Source: DATIJJ01 sp039936115
Lineage (GTDB): Bacteria > Pseudomonadota > Gammaproteobacteria > DSM-16500
NCBI GenBank assembly: GCA_039936115.1
Contig: JBDTIZ010000081.1
Coordinates: forward strand, 1 to 6,340
Reading direction: 5' to 3'
DNA: 6,340 bases
In this document: positions 1-5,402 of the stretch, one piece after another
Layout: every line of letters begins with the position of its first letter
Numbering within the stretch: the stretch's first letter is position 1
Notes under the pieces: model-generated
The model's input: the letters and a program-made list of their open reading frames with translations, nothing else
Told to the model about the DNA's origin: nothing
The model's database searches: none
Position numbers and translations under genes: made by a program

Positions 1-18
1 TCCGCGGTATCCAGTCAA
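1..18 (-). repeat. Truncated copy of GC-rich palindromic repeat
   Basis: The first 18 bases are identical to the last 18 bases of the window (6323-6340). They are the end of a repeat whose full form is seen at 6297-6340, in the same orientation. Only one arm of the palindrome (CCGCGGTA) and the flank TCCAGTCAA are present; the rest lies outside the window. It sits downstream of the aminotransferase gene. The remaining bases between it and that gene's stop codon (19-97) show no clear gene or strong hairpin. Confidence 0.7.
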
Positions 19-97
19 CTTGGCGTTTATTGTTGATTTGTAAAAAGAGGCTCAAATGATAAAGGTTCGCTCCCTACAAAACATGCAGTAAACTTAA

Positions 98-1051
98 CTA
101 AAAACCCGTTCTGTAAGGCCCAGATGCAATATCTTCAATGATTAAATCTAATAATTTTTTCGCAATAGGCCCAGGTTTCCCATTTGCAATATGACGGTTT
201 TCAAATTGACTGACTGGAATGATATCTACACTAGTCCCACACATCATTGCTTCACGTGCTGATTGCAAATCCTCAAGTGTCATTGGCCGTACTTCAGTTG
301 GCATGCCGTGTTCACGTGCTAATTCACAGGCTCTCGTCATCGTCAGGCCTTTTAAAATATGATTAAGCTCAGGATGCACGATAGTTCCGCTTTGATCGAC
401 AATCATAATATTTTCAGTCGCGCTTTCGCCAAGAAAACCGTTTTCATCTACGCTAATGACAAAATCAAGATCGCGATCTGCGGCTTCTTTCTTCATCATC
501 ACATTGGGAAGATAGTTACAGGATTTGACTTGCGTCATCCAGGAATCTTTCACGGGAATAGCACTTTTGCCAATCACAACGCCTTGAGTATATTTTTCAA
601 TCGTTGGACTATTTAATTTAGTAATCACAACATAAAATTGTGAATCGACTGAATCATATGGATTCACAGAAAAATTTCCCGGGCCGCGTGAAAGAAACGT
701 CCGAATAATCACATCATCCTGATTTGCTGCTTGCAACGTCTCAATAATAATTTGTTTCATCTCAGCAAGACTGATAGTAGGTGTGAGACCGATAGTTTTT
801 GCCGAGCGCAACAGTCTCTGTAAATGTTCATCGAGAAGATACACGGATCGATTAATTGCTTTCATCGCTTCAAAAACACCGTCACCGCGATGAACCATAT
901 GATCATCGATCGGCAATAGCATGAGATGTGGATTTTTTGAAATTCCTCCGTACCAAGAGGAATAAAACGCATAATACTGCTCAAAGAAAGGATTAGCTTG
1001 TGCGCTTAAATTTTTAAATATTTGTTGATCATCCAATAATTTAATTTTCAT
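98..1051 (-). CDS. Class IV PLP-dependent aminotransferase (D-amino acid / branched-chain aminotransferase fold)
   Basis: Cytoplasmic 317-residue enzyme of fold-type IV, the family of branched-chain aminotransferases, D-amino acid aminotransferases and aminodeoxychorismate lyases. The Schiff-base lysine is K176 in VKSCNYLPN. The glutamate that contacts the PLP ring nitrogen is E209 in GESATENI, 33 residues later as the family expects. The phosphate-side motif HRGDGVFEA is at 54-62, and the C-terminal phosphate loop is around LKGLTMTR (233-240). The N-terminal stretch YGGISKNP...LPIDDHMVHRG (34-56) recalls the plant D-aminotransferase/ADC-lyase-like subgroup more than IlvE; this is from memory. 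The exact substrate cannot be read from the sequence. The ATG is preceded by AAGGAAA (about 10-12 nt upstream). It lies 31 bp downstream of the receptor-like gene on the same strand, so co-transcription is likely. The family is secure, the substrate is not. Confidence 0.93.
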   Translation of the reverse strand: MKIKLLDDQQIFKNLSAQANPFFEQYYAFYSSWYGGISKNPHLMLLPIDDHMVHRGDGVFEAMKAINRSVYLLDEHLQRLLRSAKTIGLTPTISLAEMKQIIIETLQAANQDDVIIRTFLSRGPGNFSVNPYDSVDSQFYVVITKLNSPTIEKYTQGVVIGKSAIPVKDSWMTQVKSCNYLPNVMMKKEAADRDLDFVISVDENGFLGESATENIMIVDQSGTIVHPELNHILKGLTMTRACELAREHGMPTEVRPMTLEDLQSAREAMMCGTSVDIIPVSQFENRHIANGKPGPIAKKLLDLIIEDIASGPYRTGF

Positions 1052-1082
1052 GGATTCACTATTTCCTTATAAAAAATTTCTC

Positions 1083-2195
1083 TTATAACTTACAAAGCTT
1101 AGAGTCAGCTCCAATATAACGTGCACACAATCCTGTTGTCGAATCATTATCCTGCATAACCAAAAGTTCATGATTAATTTTTTCTAATAATGGACTGTTT
1201 TTTGGCACAGCGATTGCATATTGGTCATTCGATAATGTGATAGAACTCAAATGTAGCTGTGGATAATTGTGTTTGTTTAGATAATCTTTAGCAAGTATAT
1301 AATCTTCAGCGACAGCAGCTACTTTTTTCTCATCTAACCAATCCATTGCTTGTTGAAGATTATCAGCTGCCACAACATTGGCACCGATTTTTTTAGCTTC
1401 AATGTAGGCATGTGTTCCTTTCACTGCCGCAACAAACTGATCTTGCAGATCAGAAGTTCGGGTGAAATGCTCCGGTTTCGTCACGAGTGTTAATGTTAAT
1501 CTCGATGTCACTGTCGCAAGAATTGCAGTAATAAATACGGCTGCCATTAATACCCAAACGAGTGAGACTAATCTTCCAGAAACAGTATGGGGTAATTCTT
1601 TAAATCCTTTTTGCAACAGATGCGCCCAAATAATATGTGTTATTCCTGGAATATAACTTGTATGAAAATTTTGAGTTCTACCTTTTTCAAATAACCAAAG
1701 AACGTGGATATAAATAATAAACAATAAAATAAAACTAATAAAAATCGGCGATTTAGCAAGATCGATGAATACATTAACAAGGCGTAAGAAGTCCGTTGCA
1801 CCGCAGCGTTCTACAATTCCGATTGAGTTCAGAAAGTAGGGATATGAAAAATCGATTGTATTATATCGATCAGAAGTAACAGAAATCGGTCCGATGAGAA
1901 CATCAATATCACCTTTTTGAAGTAGTTTGATGGCGTCATCAGTGTTTGTCGTCAGTAGTATGTAGTTATATTTAATGTGTTCATTTCCAGCAATAAATTG
2001 CCAAACATCGGTTGAGATCCCCCCATAAGTCCCTTTGTTCGCAATGACAAAAGGCGCAATAGGATCAACAATGCCAACTCGTAAAATTTTGTCGCCAGCA
2101 GTATCCGCTAAGCTAATTGAGCTAATGAAAATACTAGTTAATAGTAAAGCGCTTAAACATATTTTTTTACAAGTCGTTTGTGTGGCTGAATTCAT
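1083..2195 (-). CDS. Ionotropic glutamate receptor-like ligand-gated channel (prokaryotic iGluR type)
   Basis: Predicted inner-membrane protein of 370 residues from the ATG at 2195. A signal peptide (1-30, ending SISLA) leads to binding lobe S1 (about 36-128). Then come helix M1 (about 147-170), a re-entrant pore loop (about 183-200), helix M2 (about 208-233) and binding lobe S2 (about 240-348). There is no third membrane helix, as in prokaryotic GluR0. Ligand residues match amino-acid-binding iGluR/SBP folds: PISVTSDR with R110 placed like the alpha-carboxylate-binding arginine, IDFSYPYF following it, GTHA at the start of S2, and D298 in AEDYILA where the family binds the amino group. The pore lacks TVGYG. 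Instead LLQKGF...SGRLV resembles animal receptors. An in-frame TTG at 2261 would add 22 residues, but it falls at the likely transcription start and spoils the signal peptide. The alternative reading is a plain solute-binding protein, which the inserted helices and pore argue against. Confidence 0.85.
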   Translation of the reverse strand: MNSATQTTCKKICLSALLLTSIFISSISLADTAGDKILRVGIVDPIAPFVIANKGTYGGISTDVWQFIAGNEHIKYNYILLTTNTDDAIKLLQKGDIDVLIGPISVTSDRYNTIDFSYPYFLNSIGIVERCGATDFLRLVNVFIDLAKSPIFISFILLFIIYIHVLWLFEKGRTQNFHTSYIPGITHIIWAHLLQKGFKELPHTVSGRLVSLVWVLMAAVFITAILATVTSRLTLTLVTKPEHFTRTSDLQDQFVAAVKGTHAYIEAKKIGANVVAADNLQQAMDWLDEKKVAAVAEDYILAKDYLNKHNYPQLHLSSITLSNDQYAIAVPKNSPLLEKINHELLVMQDNDSTTGLCARYIGADSKLCKL

Positions 2196-2204
2196 AAGTA
2201 TCTC
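2193..2204 (-). promoter_or_regulatory. Start codon and weak ribosome binding site of the receptor-like gene
   Basis: On the minus strand GAGATACTT precedes the ATG at 2195, giving a GAG core 6 nt before the start. It is weak, but it is the best initiation site. It places K10/K11 just before a hydrophobic core and a SLA cleavage site. The upstream in-frame TTG (2259-2261) has no Shine-Dalgarno sequence and lies only about 10 bp downstream of a TATAAT box. Confidence 0.45.
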
Positions 2205-2271
2205 AAACTGTTGTTTAATTAATCCATTGTATTTATGAGTATTTTTGCACAAGTTAAGCAAATTAGCGTAT

Positions 2272-2299
2272 ATTATACCATATTGGACAAAATTTGTAA
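2272..2299 (-). promoter_or_regulatory. Candidate sigma-70 promoter for the receptor/aminotransferase operon
   Basis: Reading the minus strand, a perfect -10 box TATAAT occupies 2277-2272. A poor -35 match TTACAA lies at 2299-2294 with a 16-bp spacer. Transcription would begin near 2262-2266, giving a leader of about 70 nt before the ATG at 2195. The perfect -10 is seen directly; the assignment as a promoter is inference. Confidence 0.45.
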
Positions 2300-2312
2300 T
2301 CTGGGCTATGAA
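2284..2312 (+). promoter_or_regulatory. Candidate promoter for the adenylate cyclase gene
   Basis: TGGACA (2284-2289, five of six matches to TTGACA) is followed after 17 bp by TATGAA (2307-2312, four of six to TATAAT). It overlaps the divergent minus-strand promoter, so one regulator could control both. It would give a leader of about 130 nt before the cyclase ATG. Other AT-rich hexamers in 2350-2400 could serve instead. Confidence 0.3.
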
Positions 2313-2427
2313 AAGATTTATCCTGATCAGCTTATTAACATACTGTTTTTACTTCGAAAGTTTATATCCATCCTAATAAATAAGATTGAATGAATCAGAT
2401 ATAGCTAACAACTTGAATGGCTAGCTT

Positions 2428-2449
2428 CATACTGATAAATTGAAGTATG
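2428..2449 (+). promoter_or_regulatory. Small inverted repeat that includes the cyclase start codon
   Basis: CATACT (2428-2433) is complementary to AGTATG (2444-2449), whose last three bases are the ATG. The loop is 10 nt. With the near absence of a Shine-Dalgarno sequence, this could lower or control initiation. A 6-bp AT-rich stem is weak and may be chance. Confidence 0.25.
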
Positions 2450-4372
2450 GAAACGATTAAAGAAAATAAAAAATTCATTCCCCACAAACGAACCAGCATA
2501 CGCGCCAAGCTTCAACTGGTGATTGTGGTGCTAGTTTGTATCAGTACGCTTCTGATCGCATTAGCTGCGATTAAATCCATTTTAAAAAGCTATGAGACGG
2601 TAAATAAGGATCTGGTTATCGCTTTGGTAACGCGTTACCAGCATAGTACTCAACATCAGACAGAAACCATGCAATCTATTTTGGAACCTTTTGTTGCAAA
2701 TTATCAGAATAAGAAAATTCCAGCCGCGACACTCGAACAAATAAAATCAATAGTACGTAGTGCGAAATATAATGACGGTGATGGATATTTTTTCCTATAT
2801 GATTCAGTAGGCACTGTAATGGCGCATGGCGATGATCCTATGTTGGAAGGAAAAAATTTACTTAACGTACGTGACCCGCATGGTCTTCCTGTGATTGAGT
2901 TATTACGCAATGCGGCGCAGCAAGGTGGGGGATTTGTCACTTATTATTGGAACAAGCCGTCAGACTTGATTGGACGTTACAAAAAAATATCTTATGCAAC
3001 AATGTTAAAAAATACCACATGGTGGGTTGGTACGGGAATATATTTGGATCATGTCGATCAAGTTGTTGGTGATATACGTGATCAGCAAGAAGTCATTTTA
3101 AAGCATTTACTCATACAATTTCTGGTTCTGACGGTTACGCTGATTATTTTTTCCTTGATCATGTCGCTTTATTTTGCTGCACGTATTTCAAAACCGATTA
3201 TTGCATTATCTCGCATAGCCAAGAAAATTTCGGGTGGTAATTATGAAGTGAGAGCGAAGATTGAAAGAGATGATGAATTAGGCGATATGGCTGGCTCGTT
3301 TAATAATATGGCCGATAGTATCAATGAAAAAATTAAGGATTTAGTGCATAAAGAACGTTACACCGCGCATTTATTAGAAAGTATTGCTGATGGCGTGATG
3401 GTAACAAATGCTGAAAATAAAATTGTTCAGGTTAACCGCGCTGCTGAAATCATTTTTAATTATGCAAGAAATGAGCTTATTAATAAAAACGTTTGTTCTC
3501 TTATTCCTGAGGATCTTAGAGAGGATTATAAAGTCAATGTGTTGGATCAGGTTTTTCTTGGAAAAACTATTACAAATTATAATGTGATGCGTTTCAATAA
3601 AGATGGTGCCGAACTTGCTTTGGCAGTTACTGTAGCGCCTATTGTAGAAGATGATGGTTCGATATATCTGAGAGTTCATTCGATTAAAGATATGACGGAA
3701 CAATACGATTTAAAAAATCAAATCAGACACATGGAAAATTTAAAAAAATATTTTCCCAATCAAATTATTGAGAAATTAATTGAAGGAGATGGGAAAGTTA
3801 GTTTAGGTTACGACAGACGAAAACTCACTATCTTTTTTTCAGATCTGGTTGGTTTCACTGAGTTAAGTGATGCGTTAGAAGCGGAAGAAATCATCAGCAT
3901 TTTAAGTGAATATCTCACGAGCATGTCAAACATTGTGTACAAGTATTCAGGTACATTAGATAAATTTATTGGCGATGCTATCATGGTTTTTTTCGGCGCA
4001 CCAACAACTGCCGGACTTCAGTTAGATGCGATAAATTGTATTAATATGGCATTAGATATGCAGGAAAAACTCACGGAATTAAATCAATCCTGGAATCTTG
4101 CAGCACCGCTTAATGTGAGAATCGGAATTAATACCGGTTTTGTTACAGTTGGAAATTTTGGTTCTGATATAAGGTTAGAATATACAATTATTGGCACGCC
4201 AGTGAATATTGCTTCACGCTTGGAACATGATTGCAAACCAGGTTATATTTTAATTAGTTATGAAACGGCGCAGCTTGTTAAAGATAAATTTATCTTGCAT
4301 GAAGTTGAGGCGATTAAGTTGAAAGGTATTTATCGATTGGTGAAAGCGTTTGAGGTGGTTCGGCGGGTTTGA
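2447..4372 (+). CDS. Membrane sensor class III adenylate cyclase (sCache-HAMP-PAS-cyclase)
   Basis: A 641-residue inner-membrane receptor that converts ATP to cAMP. In order: membrane helix 22-42; periplasmic single-Cache domain about 50-210 with the typical NDGDGYFFLYD and VMAHGDDP...GKNL segments; membrane helix 219-245; HAMP about 246-298; PAS about 303-420; linker; class III catalytic domain about 457-640. All catalytic positions are present: metal aspartates D466 (FFSDLVGF) and D510 (KFIGDAIM), adenine-binding K506, T580 (LEYTIIG), and transition-state N587 and R591 (VNIASRLE). Lys/Thr at the purine-selecting pair indicates an adenylate cyclase of subclass IIIb, a group known for bicarbonate stimulation. 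Family knowledge suggests the Cache domain binds a small organic acid or similar ligand; the true ligand is unknown. An in-frame TGA (2441-2443) just upstream fixes the ATG as the first possible start. It has no good Shine-Dalgarno sequence. Confidence 0.93.
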   Translation: METIKENKKFIPHKRTSIRAKLQLVIVVLVCISTLLIALAAIKSILKSYETVNKDLVIALVTRYQHSTQHQTETMQSILEPFVANYQNKKIPAATLEQIKSIVRSAKYNDGDGYFFLYDSVGTVMAHGDDPMLEGKNLLNVRDPHGLPVIELLRNAAQQGGGFVTYYWNKPSDLIGRYKKISYATMLKNTTWWVGTGIYLDHVDQVVGDIRDQQEVILKHLLIQFLVLTVTLIIFSLIMSLYFAARISKPIIALSRIAKKISGGNYEVRAKIERDDELGDMAGSFNNMADSINEKIKDLVHKERYTAHLLESIADGVMVTNAENKIVQVNRAAEIIFNYARNELINKNVCSLIPEDLREDYKVNVLDQVFLGKTITNYNVMRFNKDGAELALAVTVAPIVEDDGSIYLRVHSIKDMTEQYDLKNQIRHMENLKKYFPNQIIEKLIEGDGKVSLGYDRRKLTIFFSDLVGFTELSDALEAEEIISILSEYLTSMSNIVYKYSGTLDKFIGDAIMVFFGAPTTAGLQLDAINCINMALDMQEKLTELNQSWNLAAPLNVRIGINTGFVTVGNFGSDIRLEYTIIGTPVNIASRLEHDCKPGYILISYETAQLVKDKFILHEVEAIKLKGIYRLVKAFEVVRRV

Positions 4373-4404
4373 ATCTGCATAAGCGTTTTCCCTCCTCTCC
4401 CCAA

Positions 4405-4444
4405 CCTCTCCTCCCACAAAAAGCGCGGGAGGAGAGGGGATTTT
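4405..4444 (+). terminator. Strong hairpin after the adenylate cyclase, probable terminator
   Basis: CCTCTCCTCCC (4405-4415) pairs perfectly with GGGAGGAGAGG (4427-4437) over 11 bp around an 11-nt loop. It is followed by GG, A and TTTT (4441-4444). It begins 33 bp after the cyclase stop codon and separates it from the convergent ferritin-like gene. The T-run is short. On the minus strand there is no T-run directly after the stem, so it fits best as the plus-strand terminator. The additional pyrimidine run at 4390-4402 gives it the look of a dispersed intergenic repeat. Confidence 0.55.
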
Positions 4445-4472
4445 AAGCTAATGCTTATCTATTTGTCCTTTA

Positions 4473-5018
4473 TTATTTCTTAGTTTTCAAAAGCTCCGAC
4501 AAATCATCCGCATGATCTTCTTCATCTTTTAAAATTTCTTCTAACATACGCCTTGTCGTAGGATCGCCTGCACCAAACCATTCGATAAGTTCGCGATAAA
4601 CCATTATAGCGATTCTTTCTGCAATTAAATCTTCTTCAACTAATTTCAACAAATCAGTGCCTGAGCCATATTCTGTTGCAGTTCTTTCTAGCACTGTACC
4701 AGGATTAAAATCAGGGTTTCCACCTAGTTGATTAATCCGTTCCGCAATCATCATCATATGTCGCTGTTCATCATCACCATGCTCTTTAAATTCTGCAGCT
4801 ACCTGCGGCCTATCGATCCCTTTAGAAATGATTTGATGATGACGATATCGCATGACACACATGATCTCTGTTGCTAAAGCCGCATTTAAATATTTGTAGG
4901 CTTGCTCAAGGTCTAAAGGATAATCATGAGTTACTGCGCCTTGATCAAGAGATTTTTTGGCTTGTTTCCTTATTTCATCTAAGGTGTAAGGCAAATCTTT
5001 CTGCTTTGGTTCAAGCAT
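4473..5018 (-). CDS. Bacterioferritin-like diiron protein lacking the heme methionine
   Basis: Cytoplasmic 181-residue ferritin-like four-helix protein. Aligned by eye with bacterioferritin, all diiron ligands are present: E51 (helix A, ATEIMCVMRY), E84 and H87 (helix B, DDEQRHMM), E134 (helix C, LIAERIA), and E166 and H169 (helix D, KDEEDHADD). The residue after the helix-B glutamate, which is the heme-binding methionine in bacterioferritin (Met52 in E. coli), is Q85 here, so classical heme binding between subunits is unlikely. It also has about 35 extra N-terminal residues (KDLPYTLDEIRKQAKKS...) absent from the usual ~158-residue proteins. The likely role is iron oxidation/storage or peroxide protection. 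The ATG has a strong AGGAGA Shine-Dalgarno sequence 6 nt upstream. It is a single gene, convergent with the cyclase and divergent from the L,D-transpeptidase. Ferritin-like fold is sure; storage cage is inferred. Confidence 0.9.
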   Translation of the reverse strand: MLEPKQKDLPYTLDEIRKQAKKSLDQGAVTHDYPLDLEQAYKYLNAALATEIMCVMRYRHHQIISKGIDRPQVAAEFKEHGDDEQRHMMMIAERINQLGGNPDFNPGTVLERTATEYGSGTDLLKLVEEDLIAERIAIMVYRELIEWFGAGDPTTRRMLEEILKDEEDHADDLSELLKTKK

Positions 5019-5024
5019 GACAGC

Positions 5025-5030
5025 TCTCCT
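5025..5030 (-). promoter_or_regulatory. Strong ribosome binding site of the ferritin-like gene
   Basis: AGGAGA on the minus strand lies 6 nt before the ATG at 5018. It settles the start and implies efficient translation. Confidence 0.75.
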
Positions 5031-5038
5031 TGATTCGA

Positions 5039-5092
5039 TAACTCGTTGTAAAATAGTTCTGACTAATGATTTTATTATACTCCTAACTCGTT
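5039..5092 (-). promoter_or_regulatory. Candidate promoter of the ferritin-like gene with paired 9-bp repeats
   Basis: A minus-strand TATAAT occupies 5079-5074; no good -35 is seen. The 9-mer TAACTCGTT (plus-strand reading) occurs at 5039-5047 and again at 5084-5092. One copy is 4 bp upstream of the -10 box and the other lies downstream, near the expected +20. Start-to-start distance is 45 bp. This placement suits a regulator that binds both sides of the promoter, but no known regulator is recognised. Confidence 0.4.
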
Positions 5093-5340
5093 ATTAATTA
5101 ATTATTAGTTAAGACTGAATAGTTTAGTTATCAAAGTATTTTTTGATTTAAAGATAAAAAAATTTGTGCTAAATGAAATGCAATTTAAGTAATTTTAATA
5201 AATTTATTACCAATTATTTTTGAATGAAAATTTTTTTCAGCGGAAATCAAAATGATTTTTTGTAAATTCAAAGCAGAAATCAAAAAATATTTCTCTGAAC
5301 ATTCAATACATTAAGACGAGCCAACGTCATAATTTCATGG
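5093..5340. other. AT-rich non-coding stretch
   Basis: Very AT-rich DNA between two divergent genes. Small reading frames here (for example 13-16 codons starting at ATGs near 5174 and 5224) have no ribosome binding site. A 14-mer AGC(G/A)GAAATCAAAA occurs twice, at 5239-5252 and 5272-5285, 33 bp apart, and there are short A/T hairpins. No RNA gene or coding region is recognised. Confidence 0.5.
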
Positions 5341-5344
5341 TCGC

Positions 5345-5371
5345 TATACTGTCAAAAAATAAGAGTATACT
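5345..5371 (+). promoter_or_regulatory. Candidate promoter(s) of the L,D-transpeptidase
   Basis: TATACTG occurs at 5345-5351 and 5366-5372, exactly 21 bp apart. Each can act as a -10 box. The first, as GCTATACT, resembles the extended -10 preferred by the stationary-phase sigma factor. Neither has a convincing -35. Leaders of roughly 25-45 nt would result. Confidence 0.35.
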
Positions 5372-5388
5372 GAAAACATATCAATAAA

Positions 5389-5394
5389 AAGGAG
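5389..5394 (+). promoter_or_regulatory. Ribosome binding site of the L,D-transpeptidase
   Basis: AAGGAG lies 8 nt before the ATG at 5403 and supports that start. Confidence 0.75.
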
Positions 5395-5402
5395 TAGTTC
5401 TC

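Noticed and set aside
359..616. Plus-strand 85-codon open frame inside the aminotransferase gene
   Set aside because: It lies wholly antisense to a gene with clear catalytic motifs, has no ribosome binding site, and its product shows no family features.
1462..1656. Plus-strand 64-codon frame in the receptor-like gene
   Set aside because: Antisense to the pore and second helix coding sequence; no independent support.
2035..2238. Plus-strand 67-codon frame over the signal peptide region
   Set aside because: Antisense to the N-terminal coding region of the receptor-like gene and runs through its leader; no ribosome binding site.
2196..2261. N-terminal extension of the receptor-like protein from TTG 2261
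   Set aside because: The extra 22 residues put a polar stretch before the signal peptide, the start is TTG with no Shine-Dalgarno sequence, and it lies at the expected transcription start after TATAAT.
2704..2940. Minus-strand 78-codon frame inside the cyclase gene
   Set aside because: Antisense to the Cache domain coding sequence, which has clear family motifs; a shadow frame.
3374..3703. Minus-strand 109-codon frame inside the cyclase gene
   Set aside because: Antisense to the PAS domain coding sequence; composition is the reverse image of it, with no start signal.
5174..5266. Short frames of 13-16 codons in the AT-rich gap
   Set aside because: No ribosome binding sites, low-complexity composition, and lengths expected by chance.
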